From contig CAWIWC010000008.1 in NCBI GenBank assembly GCA_963839745.1, positions 62,001 to 126,000 on the forward strand: a stretch of 64,000 nt of DNA, written 5' to 3'. This document shows positions 49,836 through 57,874 of this stretch, piece after piece. The notes below the pieces were generated by a model. It was given only the letters and a program-made list of their open reading frames with translations. It was not told the origin of the DNA and did no database searches. The position numbers were made by a program, and so were the translations under genes. Numbering within the stretch: the first letter of the stretch is position 1; every line of letters begins with the position of its first letter. The DNA comes from JAIBJN01 sp963839745. GTDB lineage: Bacteria > Actinomycetota > Thermoleophilia > Gaiellales > Gaiellaceae.

Positions 49836-50235
49836 CGCGATCACGCTCTCGATTCCGCACGAGAAGCCGTTCCACGGCGTGGCGCGGCTGGTCGTCGGCG
49901 GGCTCGCGGCCCGCCTCGAGCTCTCCTACGAGCACCTGGAGGACCTCCAGCTCGCGCTCGCAAGCGTGCTCGAGCGCGACGGCTACGTCGCGGGCGAAGA
50001 GGTGACCGTCCGCCTGCTCGTGGGCCCGTCGTCGATCGGCATGGCGATCGGCCCGCTCGATGCCAACGAGCTGCGCGCCGATCTCGAGCGCCAGACCGAG
50101 GGCGGCGTCCCGCTCTCCCGGCTGCTCGACACGCTCGTGGACGAGATCGCGCTCGAGGAGGGGGAAGGCGGGCAGTGGCTCCGCCTCGAGAAGCAGGTGC
50201 CGATGAGCCGGCCCGAGCCGAAGGGTGAGCTGTGA
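49825..50235 (+). CDS. RsbW-like anti-sigma regulatory protein, atypical
   Basis: 136 residues from GTG 49825. HGVARLVVGGLAARLELSYE, HLEDLQLALASVLERDGYVA and the end IALEEGEGGQWLRLEKQV follow the HATPase fold of RsbW/SpoIIAB anti-sigma factors. In those kinases the N-box reads E-A-x-x-N-A-x-x-H; here LASVLERDGY lacks the Asn that binds magnesium-ATP, so kinase activity is doubtful. It overlaps a SigB-type sigma gene by four bases, making it that factor's likely antagonist. Confidence 0.7.
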   Translation: MSADAITLSIPHEKPFHGVARLVVGGLAARLELSYEHLEDLQLALASVLERDGYVAGEEVTVRLLVGPSSIGMAIGPLDANELRADLERQTEGGVPLSRLLDTLVDEIALEEGEGGQWLRLEKQVPMSRPEPKGEL

Positions 50236-50993
50236 GCACGACGGGCGGACGGACCGATCGCGAGCTCCTGCGCCGCTACCACGCGGACGGCGACCTCGAA
50301 GCGCGGCAGCAGCTCATCGAGCAGTACCTCCCGCTCGTGCGCTCGCTCGCACGCCGGTACGCCAACCGCGGCGAGCAGCTCGAGGACCTGGTGCAGGTCG
50401 GCTCCATCGGGCTGATCAAGGCGATCGACCGCTTCGACGTCGACCGAGGAGTCGAGCTGACGACCTACGCCACCCCGAACATCATCGGCGAGATCAAGCG
50501 CCACTTCCGCGACAAGGGCTGGTCGGTGCGAGTCCCGCGCGGCCTGCAGGAGCTCAACGTCCGGCTCTCGCAGCTCCTGGAGCAGCTCACGGTCCAGCTC
50601 GAGCGCTCGCCGACGATCCCCGAGCTGGCCAAGGCCGCCGGCGTCACGGAGGAGGAAGTCCTGGAGGCGCTCGAATCCGGGCAGGCCTACACGACGGTCT
50701 CCCTCTCGGCGCCCTCCGGCCACGGGGAGGACGGGGCGCTCGACCCGCTGGAGTCGCTCGGCGAGCTCGAGCACGAGTACGAGGTGAGCGAGGACCGCGC
50801 GGTGCTCGCGCCGGGCCTCAAGGCCCTCGACGCGCGCGAGCGGCGCATCATCCACCTTCGCTTCTGGGAGGGCCTGACGCAGTCGCAGATCGCGCAGCAG
50901 GTCGGCATCTCGCAGATGCACGTCTCCCGCCTGATCCGTCGCTCGCTCGAGAAGGTCCGCGACGAGATCGCCACCGGGCAGAACGTCCGGTAG
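50232..50993 (+). CDS. SigB/SigF-family RNA polymerase sigma factor
   Basis: 253 residues from GTG 50232. Region 2 (QYLPLVRSLARRYANRGEQL, QVGSIGLIKAIDRFD, LTTYATPNIIGEIKRHFRDK), region 3 (QLERSPTIPELAKAAGVTEE) and region 4 (ERRIIHLRFWEGLTQSQIAQ, VGISQMHVSRLIRRSLEKV) are all present, the three-domain layout of group 3 sporulation/general-stress sigma factors. Control is expected through partner switching with the RsbW-like protein just upstream; no anti-anti-sigma gene is in the window. Confidence 0.92.
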   Translation: MSTTGGRTDRELLRRYHADGDLEARQQLIEQYLPLVRSLARRYANRGEQLEDLVQVGSIGLIKAIDRFDVDRGVELTTYATPNIIGEIKRHFRDKGWSVRVPRGLQELNVRLSQLLEQLTVQLERSPTIPELAKAAGVTEEEVLEALESGQAYTTVSLSAPSGHGEDGALDPLESLGELEHEYEVSEDRAVLAPGLKALDARERRIIHLRFWEGLTQSQIAQQVGISQMHVSRLIRRSLEKVRDEIATGQNVR

Positions 50994-51022
50994 CCGCTTC
51001 CCGGCCCGCGCGGGAATCTCCC

Positions 51023-51028
51023 TAGAAT
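51023..51028 (+). promoter_or_regulatory. -10 hexamer TAGAAT before alaS
   Basis: Ends 6 bases before ATG 51035. No T-box or other leader can fit, since the preceding gene ends at 50993. Confidence 0.55.
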
Positions 51029-51034
51029 CGAGGG

Positions 51035-53569
51035 ATGCGCACCTCCGCGGAGCTCCGCGAGGGCTTCCTCGCCTACTTCGAGTCGAAGGGCCACAAGCGG
51101 CTGCCCTCGTGGCCGCTCGTCCCGCGCGCGGACGACCACTCGACGCTCCTCACGTCGGCGGGGATGCAGCCGCAGATGCCGTTCTTCCTCGGCCGGGAGC
51201 CGCCGCCGGCGCCGCTCACCGCGACCGCGCAGAAGTGCTTCCGCACACCCGACATCGACGAGGTCGGGCTCGACGGCCACCACCTGACGTTCTTCGAGAT
51301 GCTGGGCAATTTCTCGTTCGGGCAGTACTTCAAGGAAGGAGCGATCGAGCTTGCCACCGAGTTCATCCGCGAGCACCTCCGAATCGACTGGGACCGGATC
51401 TGGGCGACGGTGCACGCGGGCGACCCGGAGCTCGGGCTCGGTGCGGACGAGACCGCGATCGCGCTCTGGGAAGCGATCGGGCTGCCGCGCGAGCGGATCG
51501 TGGAGCTGCCGAGCTCGGAGAACTTCTGGTCCGTCGGCGGTCCCGGGCCGTGCGGGCCCGACTCCGAGATCTACTACGACTGGGGCGAGGAGTACGGATG
51601 CGGCGATCCCGGCTGTGCGCCCGCGTGCCCGCGCTGTGACCGGTTCCTCGAGTTCTGGAACCTGGTCTTCATGGAGTACGAGCTCCACGTGGACCGGACG
51701 CTGACGCCGCTGCCCACGCAGAACGTCGACACCGGCATGGGACTGGAGCGGCTTGCCGCGATCATGCAGGGCGTCCGCTCGGTCTACGAGACGGACGGCT
51801 ACCAGGCGATCATGGCCTGGATCGAGGCGGAGAGCGGGGTCGCCTGGGACGCCGACGAGACCGCCACGAAGGCCCACCGCGTGCTTGCCGACCACGGCCG
51901 CGGAATGACGTTCCTCGTCGGCGACGGCGTCACGCCGTCGAACGAGGGCCGCGGCTACGTCCTGCGGCGGATCGTGCGCCGCGCCGTGCAGCAGGCGCGC
52001 AAGATCGGCCTCGACGACCTCTGGCGGCTCTCCGACGTGGTCGTCGAGCAGATGGCGCCCTGGTACCCCGAGCTCGCGGAGAACCAGGACCGCATCCGGG
52101 ATGTCCTGCGGGGCGAGGAGGAGCGCTTCTCGGAGACGCTCGCGCGCGGGATGCGGCTCTTCGAGGAGGTCGCGGCGAAGGGCGACATCTCGGCCGAGGA
52201 CGCCTTCGCCCTGACCGCGACCTACGGTTTCCCGGTCGAGCTGACGACCGAGCTTGCCCGCGAGCGCGGCCTGGCAGTGGACGAGGAGGGCTTTGCCGAG
52301 CTCATGGTGGAGCACCGCGAAATCTCCCGCACGGGCGCGCGCCGCGGTATCGAGCGGGCGGCCGAGCTCGCGCGGGAGGCCGGGTTCGCAACGGAGTTCG
52401 TCGGCTACGAGAAAACCGATGTCCTGACCCAGCTCGGCGCACTCCAGCCGCTCGATGACGGGCTCTTCCTCGGAAAGCTCCGCGAGTCGCCCTTCTACCC
52501 CGAGGGCGGCGGCCAGGTCTCCGACCAGGGCTGGATCGAGAAGGACGGCGCGCGCGCCGAGCTGGCGAGCGCCTTCCGGTTCGGTGAGGACCAGGTGCTG
52601 CTCTTCGAGGGTGAGGGCTTCGCCGAGGGCGATCGCGTGCGCGCCGTCGTCCCGTGGAAGGTGCGCTTTCCGACCACGGCCAACCACACGGCCACGCACC
52701 TCCTGCACGAGGCGCTTCAGGACGTCCTCGGCGACCACGTCCGCCAGGCCGGCTCCGCGGTCCGCCCGGACAAGCTCCGCTTCGACTTCACGCACGCGCA
52801 GGCGCTCACGCCCGAGGAGCGCGAGCGCGTCGCGGAGCACGTCAACGAGCGCGTCTTCGAGAACCATCCGGTGCGCGCCTTCCTGACGCCGATCGACGAG
52901 GCCCGCAAGCTCGGCGCGATGATGCTCTTCGGCGAGAAGTACGGCGACGTCGTCCGCGTGGTCGAGGTCGACGGTGTCTCTCGCGAGCTCTGCGGCGGCA
53001 CGCACGTCCGCACGACCGCCGAGATCGGGCCGTTCGTGATCCTCTCCGAGGGCTCGGTCGGCTCGGGCGTCCGGCGGATCGAGGCCGTGACCGCGGGGGA
53101 CGCGTTCGCCTACCTGCGCGGCAAGGCACATGAGGCCGAGGAGCTGCGCGTGGAGCTGGAGGCCGCACGCAAGCAGGCGGCGAAGAAGGCTGCCCCTGAG
53201 GCGGGGCCGCAGGTCGTGGACGAGCGCCGGAGCAAGGCGGGCGAGGTCGAGGTGATCGTCATGGAGCTCGCCTCCTCGACGCCGGACGCGATGCTCGAAC
53301 TCTCCGACGCCCTCAAACAGAAGCACGCGCCTGCGGCCGTCGTGCTCGGAACGCGCGAGGACGGGCGCGTCCACCTCATCGTGAGCCTCGACCGCTCGCT
53401 CGAGGACCGCGGCCTGGACGCCGTCCAGGTCGTGAAGCAGGCGGCGGCGCTGGTCGGCGGAGGCGGTGGTGGGCGGCCGACGATGGCCCGCGCCGGGGGC
53501 AAGGACCCCGAGAAGCTCACCGAGGCGCTCGCCGAGGCGGAGAAGGTGCTGCTCGATGCACTCGCATGA
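51035..53569 (+). CDS. alaS: alanyl-tRNA synthetase
   Basis: 844 residues. Class II catalytic core with FLAYFESKGHKRLPSWPLVP, GHHLTFFEMLGNFSFGQYFK, NFWSVGGPGPCGPDSEIYYD and QNVDTGMGLERLA; editing domain with zinc ligands H-x3-H (NHTATHLLHEAL) and C-x3-H (ELCGGTHVR); C-Ala domain from about 700 with the glycine-rich VGGGGGGRPTMARAGG end. A four-Cys cluster in GCGDPGCAPACPRC (about 190-203) is an additional zinc site seen in some actinobacterial AlaRS. Charges tRNA-Ala and clears Ser and Gly mischarging. Its end overlaps the PAS gene by 14 bases. Confidence 0.97.
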   Translation: MRTSAELREGFLAYFESKGHKRLPSWPLVPRADDHSTLLTSAGMQPQMPFFLGREPPPAPLTATAQKCFRTPDIDEVGLDGHHLTFFEMLGNFSFGQYFKEGAIELATEFIREHLRIDWDRIWATVHAGDPELGLGADETAIALWEAIGLPRERIVELPSSENFWSVGGPGPCGPDSEIYYDWGEEYGCGDPGCAPACPRCDRFLEFWNLVFMEYELHVDRTLTPLPTQNVDTGMGLERLAAIMQGVRSVYETDGYQAIMAWIEAESGVAWDADETATKAHRVLADHGRGMTFLVGDGVTPSNEGRGYVLRRIVRRAVQQARKIGLDDLWRLSDVVVEQMAPWYPELAENQDRIRDVLRGEEERFSETLARGMRLFEEVAAKGDISAEDAFALTATYGFPVELTTELARERGLAVDEEGFAELMVEHREISRTGARRGIERAAELAREAGFATEFVGYEKTDVLTQLGALQPLDDGLFLGKLRESPFYPEGGGQVSDQGWIEKDGARAELASAFRFGEDQVLLFEGEGFAEGDRVRAVVPWKVRFPTTANHTATHLLHEALQDVLGDHVRQAGSAVRPDKLRFDFTHAQALTPEERERVAEHVNERVFENHPVRAFLTPIDEARKLGAMMLFGEKYGDVVRVVEVDGVSRELCGGTHVRTTAEIGPFVILSEGSVGSGVRRIEAVTAGDAFAYLRGKAHEAEELRVELEAARKQAAKKAAPEAGPQVVDERRSKAGEVEVIVMELASSTPDAMLELSDALKQKHAPAAVVLGTREDGRVHLIVSLDRSLEDRGLDAVQVVKQAAALVGGGGGGRPTMARAGGKDPEKLTEALAEAEKVLLDALA

Positions 53570-54233
53570 GGCCGAGCTCGAGGCCCTGAAGCGCGAGAAC
53601 GAGCGTCTCAGGCTGATCGGAGCGCGCGACCGGCGCCTGCTCGACATCGTCCTCGAGCAGAGCCCGCACGGTGTGATCATGAGCGATGCCCAAGGACGGC
53701 TCATCCTTCAGAACGAGGCGGCCGAGCGGATCTGGGCGGGCAGCGCGACCGCCGAGAACGTGAACGAATGGAGCCGCTATCGCGGGTTCCACTCCGACGG
53801 GCGCCCGTACGAGGGTCACGACTGGGCCATGGCGCGCTGCCTGGAGTCTCGCGAGGTCGTCGGCCCGGAGGAGTTCCACATCCGTCGCTTCGACGACACC
53901 GACGGCTGGCTTCTCGGCAGCGCCGCGCCGCTCGTGGACGAGGGCGGCCTGCTGGTCGGCGCGGTCGCCGTCTTCGCCGACATCACGGACATCAAGCAGA
54001 GCGAGGCCGCCAACCAGCGCCGTGCGCTCGAGATCAACGACGACGTCGTCCAGAGCGTGAGCGCGGCGCGGATGGCGCTCGACCTCGACCGGGCCGACGA
54101 CGTCCGCGAAGCGCTCACGAACGCGCTCGTCGCGGCCCGCAGGGTCGTCAACGACCTGCTCGCCGGCGACACGGAGGAGAACGCCCTGCGGCCCGGAGGG
54201 CTCAGACGGAGAGACCCGGCGGCGCACGAGTGA
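53556..54233 (+). CDS. PAS-domain protein with degenerate histidine-kinase dimer helix
   Basis: 225 residues. A short N-terminal coiled coil (EAELEALKRENERLRLIGAR) leads into a PAS domain (DIVLEQSPHGVIMSDAQGRL, NEAAERIWAG, up to GAVAVFADITDIKQSE). The C-terminal helix pair ALEINDDVVQSVSAARMALD, ALTNALVAARRVVNDLLAGD resembles the DHp region of HisKA_3 kinases (R-E-L-H-D-x-V-x-Q), but Asn replaces the phospho-accepting His, and no ATPase domain follows. It is coupled by a four-base overlap to a receiver-only regulator, so it may sense and bind rather than phosphorylate. Confidence 0.75.
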   Translation: MHSHEAELEALKRENERLRLIGARDRRLLDIVLEQSPHGVIMSDAQGRLILQNEAAERIWAGSATAENVNEWSRYRGFHSDGRPYEGHDWAMARCLESREVVGPEEFHIRRFDDTDGWLLGSAAPLVDEGGLLVGAVAVFADITDIKQSEAANQRRALEINDDVVQSVSAARMALDLDRADDVREALTNALVAARRVVNDLLAGDTEENALRPGGLRRRDPAAHE

Positions 54234-54589
54234 CGCGCGTCCTGCTCTGCGACGACTCTCCGCAGATACGAGAGCTTCTCCGCATCGTCCTCGAGCTGGA
54301 GGGCAACGAGGTCGTGAGCGAGGCCGGAAACGGCCGCGAGGCGGTCGAAGAGGCCGAGCGGCTCCAGCCCGACGTCGTCCTGCTCGACCTCTCCATGCCC
54401 GTGATGGACGGGCTCGAGGCCCTGCCCGAGATCAGGCGGGTCGCCCCCGAGGCGCGGATCATCGTCCTCTCGGGGTTCGACAACGACCGGCTCGTGTCGC
54501 AGGCACTCGCTCTGGGCGCCGATCACTACGTCCCCAAGGGCGGGGACCCGGACGAGATCGTCGACGCGGTGGCCGGCAAGGCGGCGTAG
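54230..54589 (+). CDS. single-domain response regulator
   Basis: 119 residues from GTG 54230, receiver domain only: VLLCDDSPQIRELLRIVLEL with the acidic pair DD, phospho-accepting Asp in VVLLDLSMPVMDGLEAL, Ser in IIVLSGFDNDRLVSQAL, and Lys in HYVPKGGDPDEI. No output domain. Together with the upstream PAS protein it forms a two-gene unit, but the kinase must be encoded elsewhere. Confidence 0.9.
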   Translation: MTRVLLCDDSPQIRELLRIVLELEGNEVVSEAGNGREAVEEAERLQPDVVLLDLSMPVMDGLEALPEIRRVAPEARIIVLSGFDNDRLVSQALALGADHYVPKGGDPDEIVDAVAGKAA

Positions 54590-54606
54590 GCGTCGTTCCC
54601 CCGAAC

Positions 54607-54612
54607 TAGAAT
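54607..54612 (+). promoter_or_regulatory. -10 hexamer TAGAAT before ruvX
   Basis: Ends 9 bases before ATG 54622. Confidence 0.5.
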
Positions 54613-54621
54613 CGCGCGTCG

Positions 54622-55023
54622 ATGAAGGTCTTGGCCCTCGACTACGGCTCCGCGCGGACCGGCGTCGCCGTCTCCGATCCGACCGGCACGGTCGCCCGGC
54701 CGCTCGAGATCGTCGAGCGCGCCGCGTCCGAGGCCGGCATCGCCCGGCTGCTCGAGCTCGCGGACCGCGAGGGCGTCGAGCGCATCGTCGTCGGCCTGCC
54801 GGTGACGCTGCGCGGCGAGCTGGGGGCGCAGGCGATCGAGACCGAGCGTTTCGTGGAACGGCTCCGCGAAGCGACCGACCTGCCCGTGGAGAGCTTCGAC
54901 GAGCGGTTCACGACCGCGCTCGCGCGAAGCAGCGGCGACACGCGGGCCGGGGAGGACGCAGTCGCCGCCGCGCACCTGCTCACGAGCTACCTGCAGTGGA
55001 AGGCCAGCAGCCGCCCCGCGTGA
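54622..55023 (+). CDS. ruvX: YqgF/RuvX-family nuclease
   Basis: 133 residues. RNase H-like fold with VLALDYGSARTGVAVSD (catalytic Asp), RIVVGLPVTLRGELG and SFDERFTT followed by DAVAAAHLLTSYL with the last acidic residue. The family is described as a Holliday-junction resolvase and as a 16S rRNA 5'-end processing nuclease. First gene of ruvX-mltG-aroE, a conserved neighbourhood next to alaS. Confidence 0.92.
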   Translation: MKVLALDYGSARTGVAVSDPTGTVARPLEIVERAASEAGIARLLELADREGVERIVVGLPVTLRGELGAQAIETERFVERLREATDLPVESFDERFTTALARSSGDTRAGEDAVAAAHLLTSYLQWKASSRPA

Positions 55024-55922
55024 GGCACGACTACCGCCGGAGGCGCGGCGGTCGGCTGGCGGCGCTGTTCGGCGTCCTGGTGGGCTTCGGCCTGCTCGCC
55101 GCGATCGCCTGGGCGGTCGCAGGAGTCGGTTTCGGGACGGAGGCCGGCGGGTCGTCGGAGGTGGACACGAGCGCCGTCGACACGGCGCCGCCCAAGCCCG
55201 TCCTGCGCGTCATCTTCCCGGAGGGGTTCACGCGGAAGCAGATGGCGGCGCGCATCGCGGCCGTCAACAAGATCGCGCGCGACGAGCGCGGGATCTCGCC
55301 GTCCCTGCGCCCGGGGCAGTACCTCGCCGCGACCGAGGACGTCTCGCAGCTGCCGGCGGGCTTCAAGAACTCGAAGGCGCCCCACCTCGAGGGCTTCCTC
55401 TTCCCGGCGACCTACGACTTCAACGAGGACACGACGTCCGCCCAGCTCGTGACAGACCAGCTCGAGGCCTTCGAGCGGGCCTGGGGCCAGATCGACATGG
55501 AGTACGCACGCTCGAAGAACCTCACGCCCTACGACGTGCTCATCATCGCCTCGATGGTCGAGAAGGAAGTGCAGGTGCCGCGGGAGCGCCCGCTCGTCGC
55601 CGCCGTCATCTACAACCGGCTCAAGGCCGGGATGCCGCTCGGGATCGATGCGACCGTCCGCTACGGGTTCGACATCCCGCCGACGCAGGCCATCCTCCAG
55701 AGCCAGCTCGACTCCGACAACCCGTACAACACGCGCAAGCTCCCGGGGCTCCCGCCGACACCGATTGCCAACCCGGGGCTCGCCTCGATCCAGGCGGCGG
55801 CGCACCCGGCCGAGGTCGACTTCCGCTACTTCGTGCGCAAGCCCGACTGCCGCAGTCATTTCTTCACCGCAAGCGAGGCGGAGTTCAACAACTTCCCGCG
55901 GGGCGGCCTCCAGTGCGGATAG
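55020..55922 (+). CDS. mltG: endolytic transglycosylase MltG
   Basis: 300 residues if it starts at GTG 55020, which overlaps the ruvX stop by four bases; GTG 54996 is the alternative. A basic cytoplasmic tip and one helix (LAALFGVLVGFGLLAAIAWA) anchor an outer YceG domain: EGFLFPATYDFNEDTTS, DVLIIASMVEKEVQVPRERP with the catalytic Glu, YNRLKAGMPLGIDATVRYG and NPGLASIQAAAHP. It cuts nascent glycan strands and sets their length. No LysM domain is present. Confidence 0.93.
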   Translation: MRHDYRRRRGGRLAALFGVLVGFGLLAAIAWAVAGVGFGTEAGGSSEVDTSAVDTAPPKPVLRVIFPEGFTRKQMAARIAAVNKIARDERGISPSLRPGQYLAATEDVSQLPAGFKNSKAPHLEGFLFPATYDFNEDTTSAQLVTDQLEAFERAWGQIDMEYARSKNLTPYDVLIIASMVEKEVQVPRERPLVAAVIYNRLKAGMPLGIDATVRYGFDIPPTQAILQSQLDSDNPYNTRKLPGLPPTPIANPGLASIQAAAHPAEVDFRYFVRKPDCRSHFFTASEAEFNNFPRGGLQCG

Positions 55923-56725
55923 GCGGCGAGACGCGCCTCGTCGGGCTGCTCCGGCACCCGCTCCGAGACTCGCTCTCGCCGCCGATGCAGAACGCGGCCT
56001 TCCAGGAGGCCGGCCTCGACTGGGCCTATGTCGCGCTGCCCGTCGAGCCGGAGCGCCTCGAGGCCGCGGTCGCCGGTCTCGTCGCGCTCGGCTTCCAGGG
56101 CGCGAACGTCACCATCCCGCACAAGACCGGCGTGCTCGCGTTCTGCGACGAGCTCGACGAGGTCGCCTCGCGCGGCGGCTCCGTGAACACACTCGTCATC
56201 CGTGAGGGACGCGTCCTCGGCTCGAGCACGGACGGGCTGGCGGTCACCGGCGCGGTCGAGGCCGAGGGCGCGGATGTGCTGGTCCTCGGCGCCGGCGGCG
56301 CGGCGCAGGCCGTTGCGACCGCGCTTCTCGATGCAGGCTGTGCCTCCCTCCGGGTCGCCGCGCGCTCGCCCGAGAAGGCGCACGCTCTCGCCGCGAGGCT
56401 GCGCGGCCTGGGCCCCGACCGCACGATCGAGGCCGACGACGCGTGGCCGCCGCCGGCCGGCGGCGCCGACCTCGTCCTCAACGCGACCCCCGTTCGCGAT
56501 GAGCTCCTCGTCGACCTGGGCGGCGTCCGCCAGGTCGTGGACATGGCGTACAAGCCGGACGGGAGCGAGACGGCGCTGATCGCGGCGGCCCGCAAGGCAG
56601 AGTGCGAGCGGGTCGTCGACGGGCTCGACGTGCTCGTAGCCCAGGGCGCCGCGTCGTTCGAGCGCTGGACCGGCGTGCCGGCGCCGGTGGACGTCATGCA
56701 GGCGGCAGTCCGCGAGCCCAAGTAA
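55913..56725 (+). CDS. aroE: shikimate dehydrogenase
   Basis: 270 residues from GTG 55913, overlapping mltG by ten bases. Shikimate-binding HPLRDSLSPPMQNAAF, catalytic Lys in GANVTIPHK, Asp in SSTDGLAVTGA, nucleotide loop VLGAGGAAQAVA and the end LVAQGAASFERWTG are conserved. Reduces 3-dehydroshikimate with NADPH. It starts a series of four aromatic-pathway genes (aroE, aroC, aroK-aroB, aroQ). Confidence 0.94.
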   Translation: MRIGGETRLVGLLRHPLRDSLSPPMQNAAFQEAGLDWAYVALPVEPERLEAAVAGLVALGFQGANVTIPHKTGVLAFCDELDEVASRGGSVNTLVIREGRVLGSSTDGLAVTGAVEAEGADVLVLGAGGAAQAVATALLDAGCASLRVAARSPEKAHALAARLRGLGPDRTIEADDAWPPPAGGADLVLNATPVRDELLVDLGGVRQVVDMAYKPDGSETALIAAARKAECERVVDGLDVLVAQGAASFERWTGVPAPVDVMQAAVREPK

Positions 56726-56741
56726 CAAAGTGTTACTTGGG
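56717..56741. other. perfect hairpin over the aroE stop codon
   Basis: CCCAAGTAAC-AAAGT-GTTACTTGGG: a 10-bp perfect stem with a 5-base loop that includes the aroE TAA. No T run follows. It could shape the mRNA end or act as a palindromic protein site between aroE and the aroC promoter. Confidence 0.75.
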
Positions 56742-56782
56742 AGGGTTCCGGCGCAGCGAGAGATTTCGGCCTGGGCAGTCCG

Positions 56783-56788
56783 TAGTCT
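56783..56788 (+). promoter_or_regulatory. -10 hexamer TAGTCT before aroC
   Basis: Ends 6 bases before GTG 56795. Confidence 0.5.
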
Positions 56789-56794
56789 TTCGCC

Positions 56795-57874
56795 GTGACC
56801 CTGACGCTCACCACGGCGGGCGAGTCGCACGGGCCAGGGCTCGTCGCCATCGTCACCGGCCTACCGGCCGGCCTCGAGCTCGACCGCACCGCGATCGAGG
56901 ACGACCTCCGGCGCAGGCAGCAGGGCTACGGGCGCAGCCCGCGCCAGCAGATCGAGACGGACGAGGTCGAGGTGCTCGCCGGCCTCCGGCACGGCGTCAC
57001 GCTCGGCACGCCGCTCGCGCTCGTCGTCCGCAACCGCGACCACAAGAACTGGACGTGGGGGATGAGCCCGTGGCCGCCCGAGGGCGAGCCGACGGGGAAG
57101 GGCAAGGAGCCCGTGACGCTCCCGCGGCCGGGTCACGCCGACCTCGCCGGCGTCATGAAGTACGGCCTCTCCGACGTCCGCAACGCGCTCGAGCGCGCGA
57201 GCGCGCGTCACACGGCTGCCATCGTGGCGGCGGGCGGCGCGGCGAAGGCGCTGCTACGCACGATCGGCGTCGAGGTCGGGAGCAGCGTGGCCACCGAGCA
57301 GCTGGAGGAGAAGATCGACGGCGCGCGGGCCGACCGTGACACGGTCGGTGGCGTCGTCGAGGTCCGGGCGCAGGGCGTCCCGCCCGGCCTCGGCTCGTAC
57401 GCGACGAAGGAGGAGCGTCTCGACGCGCGCTTGGCCTGGACGCTCATGGGCACCCAGGCGGTCAAGGGCGTCGAGATCGGCGAGGGGTTCGGCCTGGCCG
57501 GGCTGCGCGGCTCCGAGGCCCACGACGAGATCCTGCGCGACGAGGGCGGCTACCGGCGCGAGACGAACCGTGCGGGTGGGATCGAGGCCGGCGTCTCGAA
57601 CGGGGAGGAGATCGTCGTCCGCGCCGCGATGAAGCCGCTGCCGACGTTGATGAAGCCCTTGCGCTCGGCCGACCTGGAGACCGGCGAGCCGGCTCAGGCT
57701 CTCGTCGAGCGCTCGGACGTGGCCGCCGTCGAGGCACTGGCGGTCGTCGCGGAGGGGTGCGTCGCGTTCGAGCTCGCTCGCGCCGCCAGGGAGAAGTTCG
57801 GTGGCGACGCCCTCGAGGACTTCGTCGGGGCCTGGCGCGCGTACGTGGAGCGGATCCCCTGGTCGGCGCACTAG
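56795..57874 (+). CDS. aroC: chorismate synthase
   Basis: 359 residues. TAGESHGPGLVAIVTGLPAG, RRRQQGYGRSPRQQIETDEV, GLRHGVTLGTPLALVVRN, RPGHADLAGVMKYGLSDVRN and RASARHTAAIVAAGGAAKAL are the full signature; the FMN-site block RRETNRAGGIEAGVSNGEEI follows. Converts EPSP to chorismate with reduced FMN. Promoter hexamer directly upstream; 3' end overlaps the aroK-aroB frame. Confidence 0.96.
   Translation: MTLTLTTAGESHGPGLVAIVTGLPAGLELDRTAIEDDLRRRQQGYGRSPRQQIETDEVEVLAGLRHGVTLGTPLALVVRNRDHKNWTWGMSPWPPEGEPTGKGKEPVTLPRPGHADLAGVMKYGLSDVRNALERASARHTAAIVAAGGAAKALLRTIGVEVGSSVATEQLEEKIDGARADRDTVGGVVEVRAQGVPPGLGSYATKEERLDARLAWTLMGTQAVKGVEIGEGFGLAGLRGSEAHDEILRDEGGYRRETNRAGGIEAGVSNGEEIVVRAAMKPLPTLMKPLRSADLETGEPAQALVERSDVAAVEALAVVAEGCVAFELARAAREKFGGDALEDFVGAWRAYVERIPWSAH

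Noticed and set aside
51000..51034. T-box or other leader regulating alaS
   Set aside because: Only 41 bp separate the genes, and a -10 hexamer lies 6 bases before the start, leaving no room.
50687..53704. 1005-residue open frame on the minus strand opposite alaS
   Set aside because: Pure shadow of alaS caused by high GC; low complexity, no motifs, and the plus frame is certain.
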